This document shows, in pieces, positions 49,056 to 58,485 of a stretch of DNA of 64,000 nucleotides (the first letter of the stretch is position 1; each line of letters begins with the position of its first letter). The notes under the pieces were generated by a model, which was not told the origin of the DNA, made no database searches, and was given only the letters and a program-made list of their open reading frames with translations. This stretch comes from Natrarchaeobius oligotrophus (GTDB lineage Archaea; Halobacteriota; Halobacteria; Halobacteriales; Natrialbaceae), in the NCBI RefSeq assembly GCF_003841465.1, contig NZ_REFZ01000004.1, positions 186,001-250,000 of the forward strand, in the 5' to 3' direction. A program made the translations under genes and the position numbers.

Positions 49056-50728
49056 GCCGTCTCACCTCCATGGCTCAGGACCGTCTTTGACTCTCCGCCA
49101 ACGCTTTCGTTCGACACTCGGGTGTCACCGAGCACCGAAAGGAGCGTTGTGGCGTCGTCCGAGAGCGACTCTGCTCGCCCGAAGACGCCACGGGCCAACG
49201 CCGATTGAGCTTCGGCTGCACTTGCAACGTCACTTGCTTCGTCCGCGGTTGCCTCCGAAATTTCCGAGACGTCGTCGACCATTGTTCCTACCTCGATCGC
49301 GGACGACGCCTGCTGGTCGGTCGCTTCGTTAATTCCTTGGATGCCAGCGTTTGCGCGTTCGACGGCCTCGACAATCCGTTCGAGGGAGCCGACAGTTTTC
49401 TCTACCGTCTCGACGCCGCTCGAAATCCGCTCGCTCGTTTCCCTGACGTCTTCGACGGTAGTTTCGGTTCGGTCTTGAATCCGTTCGATCGAGTCGTCGA
49501 TCTCGGCGGTCGCCGCTTTGGTCTCCTCGGCGAGCGATTTTACCTCGTCAGCGACGATGGCGAACCCATCACCGTTACTTCCGGCTTTCCCGCCGGCGTG
49601 AGCCGCCTCGATCGAGGCGTTGAGCGCGAGCAGGTTCGTCTGATCAGCAATCTCCGCAATGATATCGGTTACGTCCCCGATCTCCTGGATCTCCTCGTAG
49701 AGGAGTTCGATCGTCTCGACGGTCTCCTCGGTCTGGATTTCGACTGCGCTCATCTCCGTGATCGCTTCTTGTGCAGTCTCGAGTCCGCTCTCGCTTGCGG
49801 TTGCTGCGTCTCGAGATATCGCGGCCACTTCGGCTGCACTGGCTGCCATCTCTTCTGTCGTCGCCGAGATGTCGTCCATCTCCCTCGCGATCGTTTGAAT
49901 CCGCTCCGTTTGCGTGTCTGCGCCGCGGGAGATCTCCTCGATCGTCTCGTTGACTTCCTCGCTTCGTTCCATCACGTGCTCGGCGTTCGAGCGAACCTCC
50001 TGGCTCGCGTCCGTGACGTCGGTCGCGAATCGGTGAATGCGGCCGACAAGCGATTCGAAGCCGTCCATCATCTCGTTGAACGACGTCGATATCGATTTCA
50101 TCGTCTCGTTGTCACTGTCGAGGTCCATCCGGGCGGTGAGGTCGCCGTCTGCACATCGGGCCATTACCTCGCTGAATCTCTCGGCGTCGGCCTCGAGCGC
50201 GGCATTGACGTCCGCCAAGCGCTCGCGCTCGCGTTCGGCCTCCCGCTTTGCCTCTTCGGCCCGCTCGCGCTCGCGCTCTGCGTTTCGTCGCGCTTCATTT
50301 GCCTCCTCGCGCGCCGTTTCCGTCTCCTCGAGCGACTGTTGCAGCGAGCGGCGCATCTCGTCGAAAGAGTCGTATAAGTCGCCGATCTCGTCACGTCTGC
50401 GCGTCCGTAACTCGACGTCGAGTTCGCCGTTTCCCATCCGGGTCGCCGTCGCCGACAGCGACGAAAGCGACGCTGCCGTGTTCCCGCCGACGGTCGCGGC
50501 GACCAGTCCGAGGTTGACGACGGTCAGCACGATCAGTCCAAGAATCGACGACGTCGCGACGGTGCCGACGACCGACGGATCACCGCTGTCGACCGCGGCC
50601 GTTATCTCGAGGTACGTCGCAGCGCCGAACGCCAGCGTCACTCCGACAACGAGCGTGAAGATTGCCCCCAGCTTTGCCGTGTAGCTCCGTCGAACGCGGC
50701 TCGGCAGAAGGGCGTTTGTCACAGTCAT
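49052..50728 (-). CDS. htr2: Sensory rhodopsin II transducer HtrII
   Basis: A 558-residue methyl-accepting transducer. The ATG at 50728 gives [20 protein letters not shown], matching the known opening LLPSRVRxSYTxKxGA. Two membrane helices (about 18-40 and 60-82) are close together, so there is almost no extracellular domain, as in haloalkaliphilic HtrII. A HAMP domain ([19 protein letters not shown]), a long helical region rich in Arg/Glu, and the signalling hairpin with [19 protein letters not shown] follow. Methylation-region Glu pairs are visible. It passes light signals to CheA. It is first in the operon with sensory rhodopsin. Confidence 0.95.
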   Translation of the reverse strand: MTVTNALLPSRVRRSYTAKLGAIFTLVVGVTLAFGAATYLEITAAVDSGDPSVVGTVATSSILGLIVLTVVNLGLVAATVGGNTAASLSSLSATATRMGNGELDVELRTRRRDEIGDLYDSFDEMRRSLQQSLEETETAREEANEARRNAERERERAEEAKREAERERERLADVNAALEADAERFSEVMARCADGDLTARMDLDSDNETMKSISTSFNEMMDGFESLVGRIHRFATDVTDASQEVRSNAEHVMERSEEVNETIEEISRGADTQTERIQTIAREMDDISATTEEMAASAAEVAAISRDAATASESGLETAQEAITEMSAVEIQTEETVETIELLYEEIQEIGDVTDIIAEIADQTNLLALNASIEAAHAGGKAGSNGDGFAIVADEVKSLAEETKAATAEIDDSIERIQDRTETTVEDVRETSERISSGVETVEKTVGSLERIVEAVERANAGIQGINEATDQQASSAIEVGTMVDDVSEISEATADEASDVASAAEAQSALARGVFGRAESLSDDATTLLSVLGDTRVSNESVGGESKTVLSHGGETA

Positions 50729-50936
50729 GCCACAGCGTGTGGAGTAGGGTACATTAACGATGGTGGCCACATAGTTGGGGAACCCGTCGTCGTTAGCCAC
50801 ACGTTTGATTACCCCGTTGGCGAAACCCAGATTCGATGCAGCGTCTCGATGAGTCGACGCCGCGTTTGTTCGTGCCGTTTCGACTCCGTACGATCGAACC
50901 GACGATCGGCCGTAACCTGTTCGACGATAGAGATCG

Positions 50937-51743
50937 ATGACCAGTCCGCCGAGTTATCTGACGTTTCTCGTGATCTTCATCCTCGGACCGATCGCGTGTC
51001 TCGGGTGGCTTGCCTACCGACGGGAGCACGCCTTGTGGGGCCGCGGTCCGCTGTCAGGCGTCGCGATCGTCGTCTTTCTGGCCGTCGTCTACACTACGCC
51101 GTGGGACAATCTTCTCATCGCTGAGGGTGTCTGGTGGTACGGCGATGACGTCGTCGCGGCGACGGTGTGGCACGCCCCCGTCGGGGAGTATCTCTTTTTC
51201 ATTCTCCAGCCGATTCTGACCGCCTTGTGGTCGTTTCAGCTCGCCAGTCACCACGAACACAGTGCCGATCGATCGCTGTGGATTCCTCGTGTCCACCGCG
51301 CGATCGGTGCCATCTGCGGACTGTTCATTGCCGCCGCCGGATTGTTTCTCCTCCGAACCCAGTCGACGTTTTACCTTGGCGCAATTCTGTTCTGGGCAGG
51401 ACCGATCCTCACGATCCAGTGGTCTTTCGGAGTGACCTATCTCGTTGCGCTCCGCCGACAGCTCGCGCTCGCAGTCACCGTTCCCACGCTGTACCTGTGG
51501 ATCGCGGACCGCGTCGCGATCGGTCTCGGAATCTGGCACATCTCCGAGCTCCACACGACCGGCTACGCCGTGTTCGGTCTTCCCATCGAGGAGGCGCTGT
51601 TTTTCCTCGTCACGAACGTCTTCGTCGTGCAGGCGCTCTTTCTCTACCTGTGGTTGCTCGAGCGGCGGGACGATATCGCGACCCTCTCGCAATTTTTCGG
51701 CCGATCGTCGACGCTTTCCGGCGGTGACCTCGATGGATCGTGA
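50937..51743 (+). CDS. crtY: Lycopene beta-cyclase (CrtY, archaeal fused type)
   Basis: A 268-residue integral membrane protein with about seven hydrophobic segments. It matches the CarR/CrtYcd-type lycopene cyclase found in haloarchaea as a fusion of two homologous halves. Characteristic stretches are [19 protein letters not shown] in the first half and [18 protein letters not shown] in the second, each followed by a Pro-x-Glu motif ([20 protein letters not shown]). It makes beta-carotene, the precursor of retinal. It overlaps the blh start and faces away from htrII, so the region links pigment synthesis with photoreceptor. Confidence 0.9.
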   Translation: MTSPPSYLTFLVIFILGPIACLGWLAYRREHALWGRGPLSGVAIVVFLAVVYTTPWDNLLIAEGVWWYGDDVVAATVWHAPVGEYLFFILQPILTALWSFQLASHHEHSADRSLWIPRVHRAIGAICGLFIAAAGLFLLRTQSTFYLGAILFWAGPILTIQWSFGVTYLVALRRQLALAVTVPTLYLWIADRVAIGLGIWHISELHTTGYAVFGLPIEEALFFLVTNVFVVQALFLYLWLLERRDDIATLSQFFGRSSTLSGGDLDGS

Positions 51744-52776
51744 GATAGTTGTCACGCCCGCCAGCGAGACTCGAGCGCGTGCCGCAACCCTCGCGCTTGT
51801 GACCGCCGCGGCGGCCGTCGTCGTTGGCCTGACACTCGTGACGGTGTTCGAGTCACTTCCGCTTTCCGTCCAGTTCGTCCCGCTCGTCGCCAGCGTTCTG
51901 CTCGTCGGACTCCCACACGGTGCCGTCGACCATCTTGTGATTCCGCGAACTCGCGGCGAGCCAGCCACCCTACGGTGGATTGCAGCCATCGGGTTGCTCT
52001 ATCTCGTTCTCGGCGGTGCGTATCTTGTCCTGTGGTTTCTCGAGCCGACCGCGGCGTTCGTCGGTTTCCTGTTCCTGACGGTCGTCCATTGGGGTCAAGG
52101 CGACGTCTACGCGCTGGTAGAGCTCGTCGGCGTGGACCACCTGCGGACTAGGTTCGACCGGCTCTTGGCACTTTTCGTGCGCGGTGGAACGCCGATAGTC
52201 GTTCCGCTCGTCGCGTTTCCGGATCAGTACGCGTTCGTCGCAGGTACGATCGTCGGCGCGTTCGACTCGGACGCCGCGCCCGCGCTCGCTGCGGCGTTCG
52301 ATCCCATGGTTCGGGGTGCGATCGGCGCAGTATTCGTCACGCTGGTTATCGCGTCGCTCGTCCGGGGATTCCGGAGGGCCGATTCGATTCGAAGCTGGCT
52401 GATCGACGTCACCGAGCTCGGTTCCCTCGTCGTGTTCTTCGCGTCCGTTCCACCCATCCTCGCGATCGGGCTCTACTTCTCGCTCTGGCACTCGGTTCGC
52501 CACGTTCTTCGAGCGATGCTCGTCGACGACCGCGCTTCGGCTGCGATAGAGCGTGGAGACGTTCGCGCGGCGAGCGTTCGGTTCGCTCGAGACGCCGCAC
52601 CGCTTACCGCCGGTGCGGTCGTCATCGTCGCCGGCCTCGCACTGCTCGTTCCTCGAACGCCCACGACGGTTCCTGAGGGGGTCGCCGTCTACCTGGTCAC
52701 CCTCGCGGCGTTAACGCTCCCCCATGCGGTCGTCGTTTCGGCACTCGACCGGGAACAACGGCTGTGGTCAGTGTAG
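51733..52776 (+). CDS. blh: Beta-carotene 15,15'-dioxygenase (Brp/Blh family)
   Basis: A 347-residue membrane protein with about nine hydrophobic segments. Brp/Blh enzymes cleave beta-carotene to two retinal molecules. Conserved His residues of the iron site are seen in GLPHGAVDHLV, VVHWGQGDVYAL, YFSLWHSVRHVLRAML and ALTLPHAVVVSALD. The ATG at 51733 overlaps the crtY stop by 11 bp, so the two are co-translated. This supplies the chromophore for the adjacent sensory rhodopsin II and any other rhodopsins of the cell. Confidence 0.92.
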   Translation: MDREIVVTPASETRARAATLALVTAAAAVVVGLTLVTVFESLPLSVQFVPLVASVLLVGLPHGAVDHLVIPRTRGEPATLRWIAAIGLLYLVLGGAYLVLWFLEPTAAFVGFLFLTVVHWGQGDVYALVELVGVDHLRTRFDRLLALFVRGGTPIVVPLVAFPDQYAFVAGTIVGAFDSDAAPALAAAFDPMVRGAIGAVFVTLVIASLVRGFRRADSIRSWLIDVTELGSLVVFFASVPPILAIGLYFSLWHSVRHVLRAMLVDDRASAAIERGDVRAASVRFARDAAPLTAGAVVIVAGLALLVPRTPTTVPEGVAVYLVTLAALTLPHAVVVSALDREQRLWSV

Positions 52777-52802
52777 CGCCTGATACGGATTGCCGTAACT
52801 GT

Positions 52803-52844
52803 GTACCGGAGCGACCGCGGGACGGCACCCGGTCGCTCCGGTAC
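52803..52844. terminator. Long perfect hairpin after blh
   Basis: GTACCGGAGCGACCG (52803-52817) pairs with its exact complement at 52830-52844 around a 12-nt loop: a 15-bp stem 27 bp after the blh stop. No poly-T tract follows, so it is not a classical archaeal terminator. It could still pause transcription or stabilise the mRNA end, or be a small mobile palindrome. Confidence 0.5.
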
Positions 52845-52989
52845 TGACGCACGGTAAACCGTATGATGGACCGAGTATACCCAGACTGAGAGCATCGTCG
52901 CCACCGCGCTCGAGACGACGGCATCCGCTAATTTCACTTTCACCGCGCCGTCCAAACCCTCTTACGCGCCGGGTTCTCAGACGGGGATA

Positions 52990-55875
52990 ATGGCTGGGAA
53001 CGAGCGCCTCGAGTTGCCGGTCTCCGACGACGCGCTCCCGTTCGATCCGGACGCCGTCGAGATCGAAGACGGCGACGTCTTCGCGTTGCTCGAGCCCGCG
53101 GTACAGCGGTGGTGGCTCGAGGAGTTCGGCGCGTACGTTCCCGAGAACGGCGGCTTTTTCACGCCGCCCCAGCGGGGCGCGATCCCGAAGATTCACGAGG
53201 GGACGAACACGCTGATCTGTGCGCCGACGGGATCGGGAAAGACCCAGGCGTCGTTCGCCGCGATCGTGAACGAACTCTACCGCCGCGGACGCGAGTCTGC
53301 CGACGGCCTCGAGAACTCCGTCTACTGCCTCTACGTCTCCCCGCTGAAGTCGCTCGCCAACGACATCCACCGCAACCTCGAGCGACCGCTCGAGGGGATC
53401 GAGTCGATCGCCGAGGAGCTGGCTGCTCTCGACGCTGACGCCATCGATCCGCTCGAAGACGCCGATGCAGACGCCGACGGCTCGCTCGAGACCGTTGACG
53501 GCGATCGGTCGGGCGCGGGCTCGCCGGCTGAGATCCGCCACGCCATCCGCCACGGCGACACGGACTCGAGCGAGCGCCGGAAGATGCTCGAGGAGACGCC
53601 GCACATCCTCAACACGACGCCGGAGACGCTCGCGATCCTGCTTAACTCGCCCAAGTTCCGCGAGAAGCTTCGAACCGTCGAGTACGTCATCGTCGACGAG
53701 ATCCACTCGCTCGCCGCCGGCAAACGCGGGACGCACCTCTCGGTTAGTCTCGAGCGCCTCGCGGCGATGGTCGACCACGACGTCACGCGAATCGGCTGTT
53801 CGGCCACGATCGAACCGCTTTCGGAAGTCGCGGAGTTTCTGGTCGGCTGCGAGGCGCCACGAGCCTCGGACGAGCGAGCGGGTCGCTTCACTCCCCGCTC
53901 CTACGAGATCGTCGACGCCAGGTTCGCCCGGGAGTTCGACCTGCAACTCGAGTGTCCCACCGACGATCTCGTCAACACGCCGCGGGAGCTCGTCCAGGAC
54001 CGGTTCTACCGCCGTCTCCACGAGCACGTCCAGAAGCACACGAACACGCTCGTCTTCACGAACACCCGCTCGGGTGCCGAACGGGTGTTGCACAACCTGC
54101 GCGAGCGCTTCGACGAGTACGACGAGGACAACTCCGGCTGTCACCACGGCAGCCTCTCGAAGGACGTCCGCCACGGAATCGAGACGCGGCTCAAGGCGGG
54201 CGAACTCGACGTCGTGACCTCCTCGACCAGCCTCGAGCTGGGGATCGACATGCCTCACGTCGACCTGGTGGTCCAGGTGGGTTCGCCGAAGTCCGTCGCC
54301 GCGTTGCTCCAGCGAGTCGGTCGCGCCGGCCACCGCGTCGGCCAGACCGTCACGGGACGGGTGATCGCGCTCGACCGCGACGAGTTGCTCGAGTGTGCGG
54401 TGATGCTGAAGAAAGCCAGGGAGGGATTCGTCGACTCGGTGTCGATTCCACAGAACGCCCAGGACGTCGCGGCCCAGCACGTCTACGGCATGGCGATCGC
54501 GGAGATTCGACCGGAGGCCGAGGTGCTCGAAACGCTGCGTCGCGCCTACCCGTACCGAGAGTACGCCGACGAGGAGTTCGAGTCCCTGATGCGCTATCTG
54601 ACGGCCGACTACGCCGGCATGGAGGACAGAAACGTCTACGCGAAGGTCTGGCGCGACGAGAACGATCCGCCGGAGGGAGAACACCACCACGAGAAGTTTC
54701 CCGTCGGAAAGCCCTTGATCGGCAAGCGCGGCCGACTCGCTCGGGTGATCTACATGACCAACGTCGGGACGATCCCGGACTCGTTCACCTGCGACGTTCA
54801 CACCAGGGCCGGCGACGAGTGGGTCGGCCAGCTCGACGAGGACTACCTCGACACGCTCGAGAAGGGGGACGTGTTCGTCCTCGGCGGCGATCACTTCGAG
54901 TACCGGTACCGCCGCGGTTCGAAAGTCTACGTCGATCGAACCGCTTCCAGACCGACGGTCCCGTCGTGGTACTCGGAGCGGCTCCCGCTGTCGTACGACC
55001 TCGGTTGCGAAATCCTCGCCTTCCAGGACGAGCTGCTCGCTCACTACGCGGAAGGGGGACCACCGCGCGTGCGCGCCTGGCTCCGGGAGTTCCCCCTCGA
55101 CGACGACAGCGTGCGAGCGATCGCGCGACTGTTCGACTATCAGTTGCGTTACGCCGGCGAAGCGAGCGTGAGCACGCCCGACCGGCTGGCGATCGAGGTC
55201 GAACGCGACCGCGACGAGTACGAACGACACTACTACGTCCACTCGGCGTACGGCCGAAAGTTCAACGACGGACTCTCCCGGCTGCTGGCGTACCGCTGCG
55301 CGCAGGAGGCGACCGCCAACGTTCGCGTCGCGGTCGCGGACAACGGGTTCGTCCTCTCGATGCCGCTGAACCGGAAGGTCGACCTCGAGGGGATCGTCGC
55401 GGACCTCGAGCCCGACGCCGTCCGCGAAGACCTCCGATCGGCGCTGTCCGGAACCGACCTCCTCAAGCGCTACTTCCGGATCAACGCCACGCGGTCGCTG
55501 ATGATCCTCAAACGCTACAAGGGCTACGAGAAGTCCGCGAGCGAACAGCAGGTCTCGAGCGAGATGCTGCTTGGCTTCGCGGAGGAGCTGTCGGAGTTCG
55601 CCGTTCTCGAGGAGACCTACCGCGAGATCCTCGAGGACAGGCTCGCGGTCGCCGAGATCGAGTCGTTCGTCGCGGCCCTCGAGTCCGGAGAGATCGCGGT
55701 CGAGCGGCGGCTGTACGATTCGCCCACGCCGCGGGCGTTCGGGCTTGCGACGCTGTCGGCGAGCGACGTCGTCCTCGCGGAGGACGAAAGCGCCGCCCTG
55801 CAGGCGTTTCACGAGCGCGTTCTCGAGGAGATCGGTGGCGAATCCGTCCCCGGCGTCTCGTCGGGCGGGGAGTAA
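52990..55875 (+). CDS. lhr: Lhr-type superfamily 2 ATP-dependent helicase
   Basis: A 961-residue helicase of the Lhr family (Lhr-core). The Q-motif FFTPPQRGAIPKIH, Walker A APTGSGKT (residues 78-85), DEIH box IVDEIHSLA (about 234-241) and motif III SATIEPL are present. In the second RecA domain TLVFTNTRSGAERVL and the arginine-finger motif LLQRVGRAGHRVG are seen. The winged-helix and C-terminal Lhr-specific region runs from about 480. Lhr proteins unwind DNA or RNA:DNA forks with 3'-5' polarity and act in repair. The ATG at 52990 is supported by MAGNERLELPVSDD and a short upstream spacer. Confidence 0.9.
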   Translation: MAGNERLELPVSDDALPFDPDAVEIEDGDVFALLEPAVQRWWLEEFGAYVPENGGFFTPPQRGAIPKIHEGTNTLICAPTGSGKTQASFAAIVNELYRRGRESADGLENSVYCLYVSPLKSLANDIHRNLERPLEGIESIAEELAALDADAIDPLEDADADADGSLETVDGDRSGAGSPAEIRHAIRHGDTDSSERRKMLEETPHILNTTPETLAILLNSPKFREKLRTVEYVIVDEIHSLAAGKRGTHLSVSLERLAAMVDHDVTRIGCSATIEPLSEVAEFLVGCEAPRASDERAGRFTPRSYEIVDARFAREFDLQLECPTDDLVNTPRELVQDRFYRRLHEHVQKHTNTLVFTNTRSGAERVLHNLRERFDEYDEDNSGCHHGSLSKDVRHGIETRLKAGELDVVTSSTSLELGIDMPHVDLVVQVGSPKSVAALLQRVGRAGHRVGQTVTGRVIALDRDELLECAVMLKKAREGFVDSVSIPQNAQDVAAQHVYGMAIAEIRPEAEVLETLRRAYPYREYADEEFESLMRYLTADYAGMEDRNVYAKVWRDENDPPEGEHHHEKFPVGKPLIGKRGRLARVIYMTNVGTIPDSFTCDVHTRAGDEWVGQLDEDYLDTLEKGDVFVLGGDHFEYRYRRGSKVYVDRTASRPTVPSWYSERLPLSYDLGCEILAFQDELLAHYAEGGPPRVRAWLREFPLDDDSVRAIARLFDYQLRYAGEASVSTPDRLAIEVERDRDEYERHYYVHSAYGRKFNDGLSRLLAYRCAQEATANVRVAVADNGFVLSMPLNRKVDLEGIVADLEPDAVREDLRSALSGTDLLKRYFRINATRSLMILKRYKGYEKSASEQQVSSEMLLGFAEELSEFAVLEETYREILEDRLAVAEIESFVAALESGEIAVERRLYDSPTPRAFGLATLSASDVVLAEDESAALQAFHERVLEEIGGESVPGVSSGGE

Positions 55876-55996
55876 CGGCCGTACCGCCCTCGAACGTGAC
55901 GCCGGTGGCCGTCCTCGAGAGCAGCGCACGTACCGCCCTCGAGACCGACCGCGTCACGACTGCGACGAACGGGAACGGTCCCCCGCGCCGGCCGAC

Positions 55997-56455
55997 TTAC
56001 TCGGCTCGCGCGATGAGGAACTTCATGTCGCCCTCGAAGACGACGGTTTCGTCCTGGTTCGTCATGACGGTGTCGAGGACGACGAGACCGGCGTCGTCGT
56101 GGGAGACGTCGTTCTTCTCGGTCACCTCCATTTCGAGCGAGAGCGTATCGCCGATGTAGACGGGGTTGGGGAGGTCCATGTAGTTCATCCCGAGGAAGGC
56201 GTAGGCCGTCCGCTCGACGATCCCACACCGGTAGACGAAGCCGGTGGCCTGGACGAACGTCATCGGACCGTGGGCGATCCGTCCGTCGAAGGGACCGTCC
56301 TCGGCGTACTCCGCGTTGGTGTGAAGCTCCGTCCAGTCCCCGCTCAGCGCCGAGTGCATGACGAAGTCCGTCTCGGTGACCGTCCGACCGACGCTCTCGA
56401 ACTCCTGGCCGACCTCGAACTCCTCGAAGTGGTGCGGTTCGTAGCTGTAGGGCAT
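55997..56455 (-). CDS. MaoC-like hotdog dehydratase
   Basis: A 152-residue hotdog-fold protein of the MaoC/(R)-hydratase type. Expected active-site residues are in TVTETDFVMHSALSGDW with the D-x5-H-like pattern around HTNAEYAED, and FDGRIAHGPMTFVQATGFV. It would hydrate an enoyl-CoA. The ATG at 56455 starts MPYSYEPHHFEEFEVGQEF. It lies next to the phenylacetyl-CoA oxidation genes, with which it may share a pathway (ring-cleavage products need hydratase steps), though it is transcribed in the opposite direction. Confidence 0.85.
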   Translation of the reverse strand: MPYSYEPHHFEEFEVGQEFESVGRTVTETDFVMHSALSGDWTELHTNAEYAEDGPFDGRIAHGPMTFVQATGFVYRCGIVERTAYAFLGMNYMDLPNPVYIGDTLSLEMEVTEKNDVSHDDAGLVVLDTVMTNQDETVVFEGDMKFLIARAE

Positions 56456-56486
56456 ACGCTCACAACCAGATCGCGTGTGAAATACG

Positions 56487-57131
56487 TTACCTCGAGCCGA
56501 ACAGCTGTCGAAACAGCGCCGCTTCGCCCCGGCGCAGGCGCTCGAGAAACGCGGACTTGCTGATGCCGAGTTCGTCGGCGACCGCCTGCGAGGACGTTCC
56601 ACGGGGGATCGAAAAGTACCCCATCTCGAGTGCCGTCCGGATGCACTCCTCCTGGGCCGGCGTCAGATCCCACCGCTGGCTTGGCGGCTCGTTCGCGTCC
56701 GCCCGCATGGGATAGACTCGCTCCAGGCGCACGCCGACGGTTTCGCCGGCCGCCGCCATCACGCCGTTCAAGACCTCGCGACCGACGACCGCACCGAAGA
56801 TCAGGGCGACGCCGTCGCGGTACTCGAGCGTCTCGACGATCAAGCCGCCGTCGATCAGCTCGCGGACGACGCAGGGTCGTTTGGACAGACACCGGTACCG
56901 GGACCGTCCGTCCGACCGCGAGACGTACAGGTAGGAGATGCGATCGTCCTCGTCGAGCACTTCCGTGAGCTCGTCGGATTCTGGCGCGCTGAACTGGAGG
57001 AGGTCGTAGCCGTCGCTGCGCCGTTGCGGCGGCCGAGCGTCGACGGTGACGCCGCTCTCTCGCGTCGCCTCGGCGAGCGGACAGCCGTCGTTTCGGACCC
57101 GAAACTCGACCGCGAGACACTCCTCGATCAT
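56487..57131 (-). CDS. HTH_10 regulator divergent from the paa operon
   Basis: About 214 residues from the ATG at 57131 (MIEECLAVEFRVRNDGCP); a GTG seven codons upstream is also possible. The N-terminal part is the small-ligand sensor domain of Bat-like proteins, with VVGREVLNGVMAAAGETVG. The C-terminus is an HTH_10 with LTPAQEECIRTALEMGYFS and AVADELGISKSAFLERLRR. It is divergent from paaABCD across a 95-bp spacer with an ATTTAAAT stretch, so it probably controls phenylacetate oxidation genes. The inducer, perhaps phenylacetyl-CoA, is inferred from context. Confidence 0.82.
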   Translation of the reverse strand: MIEECLAVEFRVRNDGCPLAEATRESGVTVDARPPQRRSDGYDLLQFSAPESDELTEVLDEDDRISYLYVSRSDGRSRYRCLSKRPCVVRELIDGGLIVETLEYRDGVALIFGAVVGREVLNGVMAAAGETVGVRLERVYPMRADANEPPSQRWDLTPAQEECIRTALEMGYFSIPRGTSSQAVADELGISKSAFLERLRRGEAALFRQLFGSR

Positions 57132-57226
57132 CCGAATGTTGGGCGTTACCACGAACCACGATTTAAATCCCCGTTATGTGGCGGTCAACCGCTAAGGACG
57201 TCCCCGGGCTCCGTTCGAACGGACCA

Positions 57227-58165
57227 ATGAACCTCGAGACGGTCAGAGCGCGGGCCGGCCCGCGGGCGTTCAGTCCCGCCGACGACCTCCCCGAGGAGTA
57301 CCGCGAAGCGGCGACTCGGATGATCGAGTTCCACGCCAACAGCGAGATCATGGGCGCGTACCTCGAGCGGCCGTTCATCCGGCAAGCGCCGAGCATCGAC
57401 CGCAAGCTCGCCTACTCCGCGAAGGTGCAAGACGAGATCGGCCACGGACAGCTGCTCTATCGCGCCGCGGAGTCGCTCGGCGTCAAGAGCCGCGAGGAGA
57501 TGCTCGAGGACCTGGCGAACGGCGACGGCAAGTTCCTCAACTGCTTTCACTACCCGATGGAGTCGTGGGTCGAGACGCCGATGATCGCGTTCTTCGTCGA
57601 CGGCGCGGCCATGCGCAGGCAGGCGACGCTGCGTCGAACCAGCTGGGAGCCCTACGCCCACGCCATGGACAAGGTGTGCTTCGAGGAGGGATTTCACGTC
57701 AAACACGGCGAAGACATCCTCCGGGAGCTGATGACGGGCTCGCGTAAAGAACGGCGACTGACCCAGGAGGCCTTCGAGACGTGGTGGCCCCGTATCATCC
57801 AGTTTTTCGGCCCGACCGACGATCGAAGCACCCACCACGACTTCGCCGTTTCCGTCGGCCTCAAACAGCGGTCGAACGACGAGCTGCGAAACGCCTTCCT
57901 CGACCAGTACATTCCGAAGGCGCGCAACTACGGCCTCGAGATCCCCGACGAGCCGCGCATCCGCGAGCGCGAGGACGGCACCTACGAGGTCGAGGAAGGC
58001 GACCTCGACTGGGACGAGTTCTTCACGGTCGCGAAAAACGAGTACGAGCCCGGACGGGAGCAGATCCGGGGCAGACGGACCGCACAGGAGGCCGTCCAGT
58101 GGGTTCGGGAGGCGATCGAACGCGACGGAGCCGCCGGGAGCCACGCGCCCCGGGCGGCCGACTGA
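57227..58165 (+). CDS. paaA: 1,2-phenylacetyl-CoA epoxidase subunit PaaA
   Basis: A 312-residue di-iron monooxygenase subunit. PaaA holds the catalytic centre of the complex that epoxidises the ring of phenylacetyl-CoA. The carboxylate/His ligands appear in EFHANSEIMGAYLE, KVQDEIGHGQLLYRAAESL and CFEEGFHVKHGEDILREL. The ATG at 57227 (MNLETVRARAG) is used; the frame is open from an ATG at 57176, which would put the promoter inside the coding region. It is first in paaABCD, with gaps of 2 bp or overlaps between genes. Confidence 0.92.
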   Translation: MNLETVRARAGPRAFSPADDLPEEYREAATRMIEFHANSEIMGAYLERPFIRQAPSIDRKLAYSAKVQDEIGHGQLLYRAAESLGVKSREEMLEDLANGDGKFLNCFHYPMESWVETPMIAFFVDGAAMRRQATLRRTSWEPYAHAMDKVCFEEGFHVKHGEDILRELMTGSRKERRLTQEAFETWWPRIIQFFGPTDDRSTHHDFAVSVGLKQRSNDELRNAFLDQYIPKARNYGLEIPDEPRIREREDGTYEVEEGDLDWDEFFTVAKNEYEPGREQIRGRRTAQEAVQWVREAIERDGAAGSHAPRAAD

Positions 58166-58167
58166 CG

Positions 58168-58485
58168 ATGATCTGGGAGGTCTTTCGACAGGAGCGACCG
58201 GGCGAGTACCACGCCCACTGCGGCAACGTCCACGCGCCCGACCGCGAGCTGGCGAGGCAGTTCGCCGCGATCCAGCACGGACGACGCAAACCGACGAACA
58301 GCCTCTGGGTCGTTCCCCGCGACGAGATCGGCGAGATCGACGCCGAAGACGTCGCGTTCGGGGGAACGACCGACAAGAGCTACCGGTGGGCAACGACCTA
58401 CAGCACCGCCGGAGCCGACGCGAGCGAGGTCGCCGAGTCCGAAGACGACCAGGCCGACGCCGAGCAGCGACGGGGTGAGAGCTGA
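58168..58485 (+). CDS. paaB: 1,2-phenylacetyl-CoA epoxidase subunit PaaB
   Basis: A 105-residue small subunit starting MIWEVFRQERPGEYHAHCG. The bacterial family signature region is recognisable around HAPDRELARQFAAIQHGRR and PTNSLWVVPRDEIGEI. An acidic haloarchaeal tail follows (EDDQADAEQRRGES). PaaB bridges PaaAC heterodimers in the epoxidase. The gene starts 2 bp after paaA and its stop overlaps the paaC start (TGATG), so the proteins are made in step. Confidence 0.9.
   Translation: MIWEVFRQERPGEYHAHCGNVHAPDRELARQFAAIQHGRRKPTNSLWVVPRDEIGEIDAEDVAFGGTTDKSYRWATTYSTAGADASEVAESEDDQADAEQRRGES

Noticed and set aside
52768-55929. 1053-codon minus-strand ORF
   Set aside because: It is antisense to the Lhr helicase, which has all helicase motifs. 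In GC-rich haloarchaeal genes the antisense frame is often open.
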